A DNA stretch of 64,000 bases from Macrotis lagotis (taxonomy: Eukaryota > Chordata > Mammalia > Peramelemorphia > Peramelidae). The notes under the pieces are model-generated. The model searched no databases. It was not told the DNA's origin and saw only the letters and a program-made list of their open reading frames with translations. Position numbers and translations under genes: made by a program. The DNA lies in the NCBI RefSeq assembly GCF_037893015.1, contig NC_133658.1:142023822-142087821 (forward strand). Direction: 5' to 3'. This document shows positions 23,190 through 34,864 of the stretch, piece by piece; position 1 is the first letter of the stretch; every line of letters starts with the position of its first letter.

Positions 23190-23600
23190 AGTAAGCATTG
23201 TATCCTGTGTTTTAGAGTTTCGAATTCACTTCCTCCCTGTATTTGCTTTGCTTTGAAGTTAACCTAAAATCAGTCATTTCAATGTGAAATAGAAAAGAAA
23301 AGGGTTTACTCATGAAAAATTTTAGTACAACTGTTTAGTTCACTTTAGATTATAATACAAACATTTAAAAATTGATGAGGTTAAATTGTATTTCTTCTGC
23401 ACCTCTCTTAGATGCATGTTATTTTTCATTAGAATGACTAATATAGGTGCTACCATAAGCTCAATGGAATCATTGGTTGATTTTAATCTTTTAGGTGGAT
23501 CTTTCAAATTGCAAGAATATATACTATAATGTGGAAGCTGTTCATGAAAATTTTGAAATATTAGTTTTTTTAAAATTATCAAAGAACATTGAGTTCTGTT
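23190..23600. other. Intergenic, unassigned
   Basis: AT-rich sequence between copy A and the next SINE; no gene or repeat recognised. The 106-codon minus frame 23340-23660 runs into the SINE and has no family resemblance. Confidence 0.4.
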
Positions 23601-23756
23601 TTTAGCTTTTTTGTTTTGTTTTTGCAAGGCAATGGGGTTAAGTGACTGGTCCAAGGTCACACAGCTAGGTAATTATTAACTGTCTGAGACCAAATTTGAA
23701 CTCAAGTACTCCTGACTCCAGGGCCAGTGTTCTTTCCACTGTGCCATCTAGCTGCC
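23601..23756 (-). repeat. Young marsupial SINE, antisense
   Basis: 'tttgcaaggcaatggggttaagtg', 'cacacagctaggtaattattaac', 'ctgactccagggccagtg', 'gtgccatctagctgcc'. A short direct repeat CTGTTTT flanks it (about 23593-23599 and 23759-23765). Confidence 0.9.
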
Positions 23757-24009
23757 TCCTGTTTTCTTCCTTTTATCCTTCTCAGTCAGAGTTGTCAATG
23801 TCATTTCTAAAATGAAGGATTCAGAATTGAATATAGTATTCCATACATGTCATAATGCTATTGGTGTGTTTTTCACTTATTGGATGATATTGGGAAAATA
23901 TTATGGGCATTGAAAAAGGAATATATTAGATATAAGTTCGTGAGTGAAGGATATTAGAAAAGATTCTCAATGCTACCTCTAGAAACCTAAGGAGAGATAG
24001 AATAATAAT

Positions 24010-24162
24010 TATTCTCTAGGAACCCAAACTCCTAATTGGAATATAAATTCAGAGACAGCCTAGAGCCTATAGATCCTATACCCAGAAAGAAAGTGAAGTC
24101 TGAGGCAAAAAGCCTATCTGAATGAAGTTAGACGTACCTATAAGCATAAATCTGAGATGCAG
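24010..24162. repeat. Local duplicate, copy B
   Basis: Partner of 23046-23188, same orientation, offset 964 bp at the shared 25-mer (24038-24062 here). It has a ~9-base insertion ('gagcctata') relative to copy A. Confidence 0.8.
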
Positions 24163-24424
24163 GTCTTTAACTCATAAGAGAAGTCAGTTCCAAAAACATG
24201 AATTTGGGTGTACTTTGCATAATAGTAGTAGAGAAAACCATGAAAGTTAATGAGATAGAGGGTAGAGGAAGAAGAAAAGAGGATCAGTAACAAAATGCTA
24301 GGGAACATCCCAACCTTAAATGTTCAGAAAATGAAGAAGAGCAAGCAATAGAAATATAAATGGAAAAAGAAACAAGACAGTGGGATCTTTCTGAAAGCAA
24401 AAAAATAAAAAAAAACAGGAGGGA

Positions 24425-24570
24425 ATGGTTCACTGTGCAAAAAAGCTGCAGAGAGTATGGAAGACCTGAATTCAAATCTAGTTTCAGAAACTTAATAATT
24501 ACTTAGTTGAGTGACCTTGGGTAAGTCACTTAACCCTACTGTCTTGCAAAATCCTAAAAAAAAAGTTGCA
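24425..24570 (+). repeat. Young-type SINE, head-truncated
   Basis: Begins part-way through the tRNA head, then 'gacctgaattcaaatctag', 'taataattacttagttgagtgacc', 'gggtaagtcacttaaccctac' and a poly-A tail. Near-identical flanks 'aagctgcagaga' and 'aagttgcagaga' suggest a target-site duplication. Confidence 0.75.
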
Positions 24571-25030
24571 GAGAAATCAAGAAAGATGATGACTTAATAA
24601 AATTTCATTGAATTTTCTGATTATGAGGTTATTGGTGACTTTGGAAAGGGCAGTTTCAGTAGACTGATAGAGAAAAGACCAAATTGCAAAGAGAGAGGAC
24701 AATTGGTAGAAAGGAAATTTACTAGCAAGTTTAGACAATTTTTTCAGAAATTTTAGTAATGATGGAAAGGAAAGAATAGACAGTAGCTGGATACAGTAAG
24801 AAGGGTCAAGGGAAAGTTGTTGTTTTTAGAATTGGGGTGGTTTATGGGAATAAATATTGAAAGGAAGGAATGACTAGAGGAACAAGATCCTGCATAAATT
24901 AGTAGGGGATTAAATTAGGGACATGTGATCATGGGTTGGGACTATGTTTTACCTTTATTTGTATCTCCAGCATTTAGCATGATGCCTAACATATAACAGG
25001 TACTTAATAAATGCTTACTGGCTGATTCAC
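24571..25030. repeat. L2-related pieces
   Basis: 24590-24920 has antisense L2-like words ('tattggtgactttggaaagggcagtttcagt'). 24935-25025 is a clear sense L2 tail: 'gggactatgttttacctttatttgtatctcc' to 'aggtacttaataaatgctt'. Confidence 0.5.
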
Positions 25031-25149
25031 ATCAGAATTCTTAGAATCAGGAAATGCCTTGGCTGAAAGGGGAAATTAGAAGTCACTTACTTCTGTCCTT
25101 TACCTTTGTATTTGCACCTCTCATAGGCATGTGTAATTTTTCATTAGAA

Positions 25150-25164
25150 ATATATATGTATATG

Positions 25165-25219
<55 letters not shown>
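25150..25219. repeat. (TATG)n/(TA)n microsatellite
   Basis: TATATG units followed by about 22 TA units. Confidence 0.97.
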
Positions 25220-25222
<3 letters not shown>

Positions 25223-26065
25223 CATCAATGGAAACAGAGAGGGATTGAGCTTTTTCTGAGTTTTACATCTCTTCAATAGTACCTAGCACAATATATTGAA
25301 GTTTTAGGGATAAGGATTTGATAGAAGCCATTCTGTAAAGTCCCATTATGATTCCTTGTCTAGCATTTAAAGGTGAAAATAGAACAAGCAGAATAAAAAT
25401 GTAAACATTCTGCAAAGATTTTTTATAATATATTCTGTAGATTAAGCTATCATGCTTGATTTATAACTTCATTATTTTGGGTTACTTAAAGAAGAGGCAG
25501 AAATAGTACTAAAGAGAACAAAGTTAAGGAAAGTAAGTGGAATTGGACCAAGTATTCACAAAGGACATACATGGTTTAACAATTAAATTGTGAAACTGTT
25601 AAGGAATATATTCACAAAGTGTCTGAAGGAGGGAAGGAAATGAAGAACATAGAAAGAAAAAGTCTTGAACATTATTAATATAAAAAACAAGCAAGAAAAT
25701 AACAAAACCAACCAACCCACATAGCCTTTTTTTCAGTTACTTAAAATAGTCACTCATCTAGGACATCCTCATTTAAAAGGGAACAACAGGCTTTTGCCAG
25801 TGGTATTTCACAGAGATCCATACCAACATAATCACATAATTGACTAAGGAGTAAAATACAATCTTTTACAGTTCTTATTATTTGTTGATTTTTTATATAG
25901 CTATGTATTCAGCAGAGCAAAAGATCACATTGAAGGCTCTTATGAGGTTTCTTTTGTATACATATTAAAATGAAGACTCATTAAAAGATATAGCAAAGTT
26001 CACTTTAGTTCATTGCCTCTGATCATTAATGCCAATTGAGGAATAAAAACAGAGGGAAGTGTACT
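25220..26065. other. Intergenic, unassigned
   Basis: AT-rich, no repeat core or gene recognised. Confidence 0.4.
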
Positions 26066-26069
26066 GGTC

Positions 26070-26250
26070 AAACTCTCTGAAGGTATTTTGCCACTGTCAT
26101 GGATGGAATGCATTGCAGAGATCTAAACTGAAGGTGATGAGATTCTCCAGTTGCTCCTGTCTTTGCATAACATCTTGCTGTTTGTCTTAATCCCTGAAAT
26201 ACTGCAGAGCATCCTCTAAGACATCCATTATCATGCAAAAGAATTTGGTT
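26070..26250 (-). pseudogene. Decayed coding fragment, protein unknown
   Basis: On the minus strand, starting at an ATG at about 26234, one frame reads MDVLEDALQYFRD, a stop, DKQQDVMQRQEQLENLITFS then LDLCNAFHP, a stop and QWQNTFREF. The amino-acid composition is protein-like and amphipathic (glutamine/glutamate-rich helix), unlike random AT-rich DNA, but it has two stops in about 62 codons. A different 67-codon open frame overlaps it and looks incidental. I do not recognise the parent; a processed pseudogene or a retroelement gene are both possible. Confidence 0.4.
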
Positions 26251-27720
26251 CAATTCTATACAAGAAAACAATTAGTAAAAGATATTATCTAGTACATACA
26301 GTTAGATCAAAGGTCAGGAATGTTCCACCCTCAAAATCATTTGGTCTGGTGCTACTAAGGCAACTGCAGGCATGACTCCAAATTCAATAAATCTAAGAAC
26401 TTTTAGGGGTGATTTAATTAAATGTGTGACCAAATATAGTAGGCTAATTGTTAAGTTTGAGTTTTGGCAGGAAAAAACAGTTTCCCTACTCCTGAATTAG
26501 ATGAATAACAACTAAATATTGAAGATATTCTTTGGTTTTTACCAAATATTAAGAACCACTGCTATAGAACCACTGTTTTATTCTTCCTCTTATCTTGAAT
26601 AGATGTTTTGAATGGAAAACAAATTAGGTCTAAGATTAAACTTGAGGAAGAGAGTGGTTTAGATTCCTTTCAGGGAGTTAGAAAGGTCCTTAAAACTCTG
26701 TGCTTCTTTCAGAAACAAAGGTCCATCTTTTTCTGTATTAGTCTTTCTTTATGACCATGCGCCATGGAATACTCTAGTGTCCAAAGAATTTAAAATGTGT
26801 GGGGTTTTTCGAGGGTAATGAAGAGGAGCATGGTCAGTGTGTACAGGTTGCAACTTGTTCATTAAGAGAATATAAAAGAACAATTTAGCATGTCACCTAG
26901 GAAATATGGTAAGAATGAGGGATAATAGCAAATAATCTGCTTGCTCTGCTGGTGTCATCAGGGTTTCAGGAGAAAGCAAGCAAGGTCCTTAGCACACAGA
27001 ATGAATGAATTCCTTGGGACTAACTTAGAATATGAGTAAGAGTCACACAGAATGAGCAAACATGAATGGGCTGAGATCTGTATTATTAATGGTATCATCC
27101 ACACTGATACAAAGCCTTTGGAGAGGTTGAAGACATAGATAGTCAAGATAGAGTGCTAAGAGGAAATGCCATTTACTTATTCCTGATGGAGCTGCTACAT
27201 AGAGACATTTAAATGTTCAGTTTGCCCTTAAAATGACAACTGAACTTCAGAGCTCATCCAGGCACTATACCATAGGAAATAAAAAAGAGTCTAAATCAAG
27301 AAAGATTAAAATCAGCAAATTTAACAAGACTACAACTGGATGGTTAAGTTGGAGGAAGGGAAAAAATCATAATAAACAAACTAATTAAAATGAAGAGAGT
27401 GGAGGGAGGAGGTAGTACCAGTTTAAGTTTAATGAAATCAAAGAAATCTCCATGCAACATTAATCAGCCCTATTCTTTTCATTTAGAAGAAATAATGTTC
27501 ACCAAGTGCAAGACTGTGGGTCCATTTTCTCAGTAGCAGAATCAGAATGATCATTAAAAACCAGTTGCACTTTTGGTGGCAGAGCTTTTATTAGAGGCTC
27601 CCCTGCCAATTTACTTAAGGAAACCCCTTAATAGTAGATAAATCCATTTTTTTGCTATGACTCACAAGCATTACTCAATCAGAGTGCATGGGAAAGAATG
27701 AACATCTGCATGAAGGAAAT
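26251..27720. other. Intergenic, unassigned
   Basis: About 1.5 kb with few recognisable repeat words and moderate complexity; it may hold more of the element behind the 26.1-kb coding fragment. No frame of note. Confidence 0.35.
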
Positions 27721-27724
27721 TCAC

Positions 27725-28260
27725 TTTACAGAATTATGACTTGAGAGTTGGAAAGGATCTTAGAGGTCAGCTAGTTCTACCTTCTTTCTAATCCTCTCCT
27801 AGCATTACTGTATCTTCATTTTTTGAGGCAATTGAGGTTACATGACTTGCCCAGGTTCACATAGTTAGTATGTGTCAAGTATCCTCCTGGCACCAGAGTC
27901 AGTGCTATTTACTATGCCACCAAACTGCCCCTGTCATTATTGAGTCATACTTGTATCTCTGAACCTCTCCTTTGCACTTGTATCTCTCTTCCAAGTAGTA
28001 CCATTATAGATTTCTTTGTTAGATTATTGTTCCTTGACAGCAGGTCTGTGCCATATTCATCTTTATAGCCTCATTGCTCAGTACAAGAGTTTATGCAAAG
28101 GATTTAGAGTTAGAAGGGAATTTAGGTATCTCTAGATCAACCTTCTAATCTTACATATAAGGAACTGGAATGTGACTTATCCAAAATCAGCCAGCTATCA
28201 AATATTAGAACCAAGACTTAAATTCGGATGCCAAATTTGGAGTTCATTCCTCTATGCCTC
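27725..28260. repeat. SINE (-), L2 tail (+), MIR (-)
   Basis: 27725-27931: antisense SINE ('ttttgaggcaattgaggttacatgacttgcccagg', 'tatgccaccaaactgcccc'). 27940-28090: sense L2 tail ('cttgacagcaggtctgtgcc'). 28100-28260: antisense MIR ('ggatttagagttagaagggaattt', 'aaggaactggaatgtgactt'). Confidence 0.65.
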
Positions 28261-28574
28261 CTTGAAGACTTCATAAATGTTTAATATTAAGTTGAATTTA
28301 TAATCACTAAGTGTTGGATGTGATTGAATGACTGAACAATAGCCACAGCAACAGCAATCGCTGTAACTGGAAATAGATTATTAGATTGTAGCCTAGTAGA
28401 AGCCCTAAGAGAAAATGCTGTTAGGAATATATAAGGATGCTTTGTAAATAACATATCAATCAATCTTTTGCCTTTCTTTGTATTCTCAGATTCAAAGCAC
28501 AATGACGGACACTTAGTTGATTCTTAATAAATATTTATTGACTGACTCACCTTTCACTCAGTAACCCCAGGATA
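28261..28574. other. Intergenic, unassigned
   Basis: Mostly unassigned; a possible L2-like tail 'cttaataaatatttattgactgactc' ends near 28550. Confidence 0.4.
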
Positions 28575-28880
28575 GTTACATGGTAATAGTGGTAAAATAC
28601 CAGCTCTGAAGTCAGGAGGACCTGAGTTCAAATATGACCTCAGACACATACTAGTTGTATGACCTTGGACAAGTCACTTAACCCTGATTGCCTCCCATCC
28701 AGGGCTAGCTCCGTTCATCCTGATTCTTAGTTATTCACTGGATCTAGATGGCTCTGGAGGAGTAAGTGAGGCGGATGATCTAGCACAGCATCCATCATTC
28801 AAATCCAATTCATGTGCTTGTCATGGCATCACCTCCCTGATGTCATATTCTTCTTTGAAAATGAAGGACAAATAAGTAAT
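28575..28880 (+). repeat. Composite marsupial SINE
   Basis: Sense tRNA-like head ('gtcaggaggacctgagttc', 'ggacaagtcacttaaccctgattgcctcc') joined to a longer 3' part ('ttcactggatctagatggctctggaggag', 'catcacctccctgatgtcat', 'tttgaaaatgaaggacaaat'). The same 3' part appears in the 41.2-kb copy. Confidence 0.8.
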
Positions 28881-28939
28881 CCCACATTGGTCAGAGGCCT
28901 TATTACTACTATTAACCATTACAAATGGTTCCTGATTGG

Positions 28940-29460
28940 TTTCCTTGATTTTTGGTCTCTCCCTACTCTTTTCTACCTTCAACCCGAGGAGATTTAACTT
29001 TCCAAATTAAATCCTGCTAGTATCACTTCTTTATTCAGTAAACATCAATGGGTCTCTCCACTCTCTTTTGAGGAAAGTCAAAGTTTGTTGGCCTTTTAAG
29101 GCCTTTCAAAATCTGGGTCCAACCTGTCTTTCAGGTCTTACCTTTCACTATTCTCTGCTGTTCCAAGTTCTATGCAAACTTGATTATTCACCATTCTCCC
29201 AAAATCCCCAATAAACTTTTCCCATTTGTGCTCAATTATACCTTCTAACATGCCCTTCCTTCTTCTCCATCTATACACATATGACCCCTCTTTCAAGACT
29301 CAATTCAAATGCTACTTCACAAACCTTTTTCCTGATCTCTCCATTCATCCTTCTGAAATTCCATTTCACTTTATCTTTGTCAAGTAATATAGTTATTGAT
29401 ATATATTATCTCCCTGATGGGTTCCATGGGCAAAGGGTGTCCTCAACAACAGCATCCTGT
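28940..29460 (+). repeat. L2 LINE relic
   Basis: Sense L2: 'gcctttcaaaatctgggtccaacctg', 'caagactcaattcaaatgctac', 'cctgatctctccattc'. Stops at a (CT)n tract. Confidence 0.75.
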
Positions 29461-29494
29461 AAACTCTTGCTCACTTGTTCACTATGATTGCTTT

Positions 29495-29495
<1 letters not shown>

Positions 29496-29532
<37 letters not shown>
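29496..29532. repeat. (CT)n microsatellite
   Basis: About 18 CT units. Confidence 0.97.
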
Positions 29533-29535
<3 letters not shown>

Positions 29536-30095
29536 CTGATTATGGGGGTGCTTCTAAAAGAGTTATGGATGTTTGAAAACAACTTGTTCTTTTAAGTGGT
29601 TTAGACATTACCCTCTGGATTTTTTAGATTCTTTGTTCAGCAAATCTCTTCTTAATAGATGTCATATTCTGCCAACTTTGATCATGAGGTTGCAAAACCC
29701 TATAATAGTTCTTTGCTATGCATCGAGACACAGACAAACATCGGATAATGATATTAGAGAAACAGCAGAGAGTGGAATACAGAGTCCTAGACTTTGAATA
29801 AAGAACTGAGTTCATTCCTTCCTCTAATATTTACTAGATGTGACTAAGTCACATGATTTGAGGCATAGCTCTGTCTCCTCTGTTATTCTAGAGTTACTCA
29901 ATGTATTAAATCTATCTTCCCATGACTCTTCAGCATGAGTGTTTGCTCCTATCAAATCAATTCTATTGCTCTTCTCCCTAGTATGGTTGAACTTGGCTCT
30001 TTTAGAGTCATTTGGATTGCCCTTCTCCTTATTTATTTAAGTCAGTTTAATTTCCACCATGTCCATAAAGATTTTCAAGATTAGTTCACATTATA
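29533..30095. other. Intergenic, unassigned
   Basis: No gene or clear repeat. Small overlapping frames on both strands at 29573-29815 show no family resemblance. Confidence 0.4.
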
Positions 30096-30099
30096 ACAA

Positions 30100-30335
30100 T
30101 GTATTGATTATTATATTTATGCAGTGCCTTATCATTTATAAAGCACCTTATAAGCATAATCTTGTTTCATTTTCACAACAAAGAGCAAGCATTATTTATA
30201 ATTTATAGAGGAGAAAACTGAGACTCAAAGGGATTGAGTAACTTATCCAAATTATATAGCTAGTAAGATTCACAACCAAGTCCTCCAGTTCCAGATTCAG
30301 TTGATTTTTACTCTATCACCTTATCTTGCTGCTAT
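30100..30335 (-). repeat. MAR-type SINE, antisense
   Basis: 'gcagtgccttatcatttataaagcacc', 'ttcattttcacaacaaagag', 'gagaaaactgagactcaaaggg', 'ccaaattatatagctagtaag' follow the antisense MAR order. Confidence 0.75.
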
Positions 30336-30361
30336 ACTACTTTCTCTCATATTAAGACTTT

Positions 30362-30546
30362 AAGAGATATTGCCTTGGGGGCAGCTAGGTGGCACAGTGA
30401 ATAGCGCACTGGCCCTGGAGTCAGGAGGACCTGAGTTCAAATTTTACTTCAGACACTTAATAATTACCTAGCTGTGTGGCCTTGAGCAAGCCACTTAACC
30501 CCATTGCCTTGCAAAAAAAACCTAAAAAAAAAGAGATATTGCCTTG
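30362..30546 (+). repeat. Young marsupial SINE with 16-bp target-site duplication
   Basis: Sense SINE, body 30378-30530 ('gcagctaggtggcacagtg', 'cctggagtcaggaggacctg', 'cacttaataattacctagctg', A-rich tail). Identical 16-mers AAGAGATATTGCCTTG flank it at 30362-30377 and 30531-30546. This is the cleanest sense copy in the window. Confidence 0.96.
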
Positions 30547-30564
30547 ACTAGTAACAGGTATTCC

Positions 30565-30745
30565 TTTAGAATCACAGACTATTTGAAGTAGAAGGGACCT
30601 TAGAATTTATTGAGTCCAGTAGTCACTGATGAAAATACTGAGGCCCAGATAAATGTGCTTGTTCAAAATCACAGAGCTAATATGAAGCAGAGCTGCTATT
30701 CAAACTCAGATCCTCAGATTCTTCTTTCTACTACACTATAATTTC
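30565..30745 (-). repeat. MIR-type SINE, antisense
   Basis: 'agtagaagggaccttagaatttattgagtcc', 'gatgaaaatactgaggcccag', 'aatcacagagctaatatgaagcagagctg'. Confidence 0.7.
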
Positions 30746-32530
30746 TATTATCCTTATTTATTAATTCTGTGCAAATTGAACAGAGAGGGATGCTATGGAA
30801 ACATAATACCAAGTTAGGGAATCCTAAATATTTCAATAAAGTTTGCTCAAAACTATTAGGTTGCCATTGAAGAAAGGTTATTTTAATATAATAGAAAAGA
30901 CTATTAGGTATGAAAACAAAGGACTTGAATTCAAATCCTTATTTTTTTAAATAGCCACTAAATAGTGGCTAGTTTGTCCTGGGAAAACCACTTTGTTTTT
31001 CTGAATTCATTTTGTCCTCTGGCAAAAGAAAGGGTCGGATGTGAATGAACTTCAGGTTCTATCATTCTGGAGGGATTGTTAACTAAAACATCTGGAAGAT
31101 AGATTGTTTGAAGCTACAGAGAAAGGACTAAGAGAACTTTGTTTTCCTCCTAAGAGACTGAGTTTAACTCATCTTGAGTAAGAAATATTCTGCAGAGAAA
31201 GTAGCTGGAAGAGAATTATTGTGAGAGTGATTGTTATCCTGAAATGGTAGGGCAATTTTTTTAATGTTGAAAGAAGTCAGCAACAGCATCTCATAGTTAC
31301 AGTTAACTCGGGCTGTAATCATTCTCATTGTGATACATTGTTGATATATTTATTATTTTTGCTTTGTTAATAGAATCTTGGGGAAAATGACAGTTAAATT
31401 ATCTCTCCATATTGACAGCTAAACTGCCACTATTCCTATGATTCTATACCCTCTTAAATGGTACAGTAAAACTATTCAATATCTTGTGAAGAAGCTATTT
31501 ATTGAAGCTGGGATTACATAATGCTCTCCGATTCTAAGTCCAATATTTTATAGTACCCAGAGTTGGGAATGTATAATTTAGCACTTGTTTATATTGTATG
31601 TTGTACTGTTCTCTAATTTTGTCCTGTGTATTATTGTTGTCTTCTCTTATGGACAGGAGCCATACTGACCAATTTTTCCCCCTTTAGTCCCAGTACTGAG
31701 TATTTTGTGCCTAATTTGAGCCAAAATATGAATTTCACAAGGAACCAATTATAGTTGCAGTTTATGTTAGTTTCTTCCTAACTATCCTATAAATGAACCT
31801 AAAACAGCTAAATAACAAACAAAACTTGCAGAAAACATGTACTTTTTCAACATAACATGTTTTGTAGGCAATAATAGCAAAAAAATCATTCCATACAATA
31901 TTTTCAGGTTACAAGTTATACTATTGCAGTGTATGGTAACACTGAAATTTCCATTCATTGGTACATTACACTGTTTACAATTTGTGGTACACCTAATATC
32001 TCTTAGGTTTTGCTCTGTCACTACACACCTCACAATCAGGTTTGTAAAATAGAATATGATGCTGAAAAATGCGGTTCAGTTAGTAGATTAGGAAGAGGAT
32101 TGGTTGATAGTGTTCTAGGAGTTCTGCATAACTGCACACTGAAAGTATTATAAGTGCCCATTATTGTCAACTTCTGTCAACCTAAAAACATGGCTGAAGC
32201 TCCAGACCCCTAGAGGCCTATATTAGTCACCTCCCAAATTAATTCATCTCCTCCACTGAAAGAGTTATATAATACCTCCTACTTGAGCAACCTGTTGTTG
32301 AGCACATAATCCAAAAAATACACATTTGATCATAGATAAATGCCAGTTTAACCTTTTCCTGAGTTGTTACAAATTCCAAATTGTTGGAATCTCGACCTCA
32401 GTGATTATTTTCTCTCTGACCTGGAGATAATTTGCCAAGTTAATCTGATTCTGTTTGCCTTAAATATAGGCCACCCTCCTAAAATAAAACCTCTTTGGGA
32501 GAGGAAAAGTATGTGTGTTTGTGTATTCCT
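30746..32530. other. Intergenic, mostly unassigned
   Basis: About 1.8 kb, AT-rich. A sense L2 tail trace lies at 31560-31720 ('tcttctcttatggacaggagcc'). Opposite-strand frames at 31782-32052 overlap and look incidental. Confidence 0.4.
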
Positions 32531-32534
32531 TTGA

Positions 32535-32735
32535 AAAAGTGGCATAGCTTGAAGGCTAACTTTAGAGTCAGGAAGACTAGAATAAAAAGTATGACCAAGG
32601 ACATGTCACTTAACCTCAGGACCACAAGCAACTTTCTTTTGGTTGATGAAATCGCCCTTCTACAATGGTGTAGGCTATTTCCATAAGAGGAGTCCCTTCC
32701 AATATTGAAATCTAAAATTGGGATTATTCCTCTCC
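32535..32735 (+). repeat. tRNA-derived SINE, older class
   Basis: 'ttagagtcaggaagactag', 'ggacatgtcacttaacctcagg', 'cttctacaatggtgtaggctatttcc', 'gaggagtcccttcc' match a SINE class with a distinct 3' third. Confidence 0.6.
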
Positions 32736-33299
32736 AACAAACCCCAGTCAAATATATTTCAGGCTCCACATTGCTCTATGTAGAAACTCCCTGATAAGAT
32801 GATGAGATAAAGATTGCTATCTGCTTGACAATTTATAGCATTAGAAAGTTGCCAAGAATATTGTGAATTTAAGTGACTTGCATAGGGTTACATATGTAGT
32901 GATTATCAGAAAGTTGTTTTTACACTGCTGACAAGTCAAAGACATAAGGACATAACAAAGACATGACATATTTTTGGTGTCCACAGTTCTTTTTATCTTT
33001 AGATCTGTTGATATCTTCTTCATCATCTTTTCATAATACATACTAAATATGACAGACTAAACACCGATTTTGAAAAAGTCAAATTGAAGAGAATGCTGCC
33101 TATATTCAGAATCACAAGATAACTTCTCACCAGTCACATATAAGGATAAGAGTAAGCATTTATGAAGAACTGTCCAATTTGTTTTAAGTGTGGAGACAAA
33201 TGTTCATGCACACCCACACACACGCACTACAAATATACACACCCACACACATGCTCACAGCTGGGTGGTCACACAATAGAAGAGGAAATCATTGTGTCA

Positions 33300-33712
33300 C
33301 AAAGTTCTAAAGACCTAATTTATTAGGGCCTCCTGGAGCCTGGCATATGTCTGTCTGGAACAGTGGCACCGTGGCTCTCTCAGAACAATGGTGGGGCTGC
33401 CCCTCTACAAAAAACATGAATCTTAAATCCCGAGAAAGGGAAACCAAGCATTTCCCTTTGACCTCTGCCCAGTGAGTCAGTGTCGCCTGCAGCAGACAAT
33501 GCATGGACACAGAAGCATTCAAAGTCCTTTCATCTTTGGCCTTTTTTAGGAATGCATTTGGCACATTTTTTTCAGATGTAGAACCACTCCCCTCCCTTCT
33601 TCCCAGTTGCAGAAGGGCAGGCATGAAATCTGACATTTCTCCTTTATGACTTCGAAAAGTCTGGGGTTGACCAATCCACAGAAGAAAGGCAATAGAACTC
33701 CTCAACTTTGCA
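33300..33712. other. Single-copy block, candidate regulatory element
   Basis: GC-richer than its surroundings and free of repeat words. It has a nuclear-receptor DR1-like site at 33459-33471 (TGACCTCTGCCCA, the reverse of TGGGCA-G-AGGTCA) and, one base later, a perfect AP-1 site TGAGTCA at 33473-33479. A 132-codon minus frame (33307-33705) spans it but matches no protein I know; the openness may be chance. Confidence 0.4.
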
Positions 33713-33814
33713 GTAGTTCATTTTACATATTAGGAGAGACTTAGTGCTATAGCTAGCAAGGTCTATGCCTAAAGGCAGAAGAAATAGAATTAGAATTAAT
33801 TATTTTATCTTCCT

Positions 33815-33981
33815 CCCAATTTTTTTTTTTTTTTTTTTAGTTTTTGCAAGGCAATGGGGTTAAGTGGCTTGCCCAAGGCCACATGGCTAGGTAATTATTA
33901 AGTGTCTGAGGCCGGATTTGAACTTAGGTACTCCTGACTCCAAGGCCAGTGCTCTATCCACCGCGCCACCTAGCTGCCCCA
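33815..33981 (-). repeat. Young marsupial SINE, antisense
   Basis: Long T-run (about 33819-33838), 'tttttgcaaggcaatggggtt', 'ggctaggtaattattaagtgtc', 'accgcgccacctagctgcccc'. High match to the other young copies. Confidence 0.95.
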
Positions 33982-34375
33982 TTCCCACATTTCTTTAGAC
34001 TGAATCATTCCTATTTTCAATGTTGGTTGGATTCTTCCAAACTAACAGAAATGTTTGAAAGATGAAAAATAATCCATGAAAAAATTCATAATTTCTTCTA
34101 GCAAAGTTTTACATAAGAATGTCACCCAGATGGACTGATAATGGTACCAGGCTCTTAATAAATGTTTCTTGAATTAGATTTATCAGAAAAAGAAAATGAG
34201 GTTAAAAAAAGATAATGACTTGCTAAAGGTCATACTACTAGTGTGAGAAGCAGTATTTGTAATGCATATCTAGTGTTCTTTCCATTGTACTATATTGTCT
34301 TCAGTATTATGCTACATATAATATAGATTTTTACTTATTTCATATTATGTGTGTATGTGTGCATATATGAATATA

Positions 34376-34397
34376 TACATACATACATACATACATA
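34376..34397. repeat. (CATA)n microsatellite
   Basis: Five CATA units. Confidence 0.9.
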
Positions 34398-34864
34398 GCA
34401 CTATAGTTTTGGAGATGCTAGGGACAGATTCAACCACAACCCATATAACCACCCCTATATGCTAGAATGCTATACAGAATACCAAAACAGGTGTTATTTT
34501 AAATGAGTAGAGAAACACACACAGACTCTCACATACCCCTTTTAGGTATTATGCAAACAGACAGACCTCAATAGTACAAAGTGATAGTCCCATACTATCA
34601 CTTACATTACACATCATCATGGGGGGTAGATTCAGGACTTAAGTATAAATCACAGGGAGGAACCACATATTATTTACTAATTGTGTATACTTACTATCAT
34701 TTCCCCTTTTTGAACTTTGGTTTTTCTTGTCTATAAAATGAAGAATTTGCACTAGTTGGTCTCTAAGGTCCTTCTTAGCTTCAAAAGACTGAAAAAATAA
34801 TTGCTTGGAAGTGAATAGTCTGTCCCAATTATTCTCTAGTTTCCTACCAAGCTTTGAGTAGAAT

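Noticed and set aside
25054-25248. Frame with a YIYIYI run
   Set aside because: Translation of a (TA)n microsatellite.
33307-33705. 132-codon minus-strand frame as a gene
   Set aside because: No known domain or splice context; kept only as a possibility within a candidate regulatory block.
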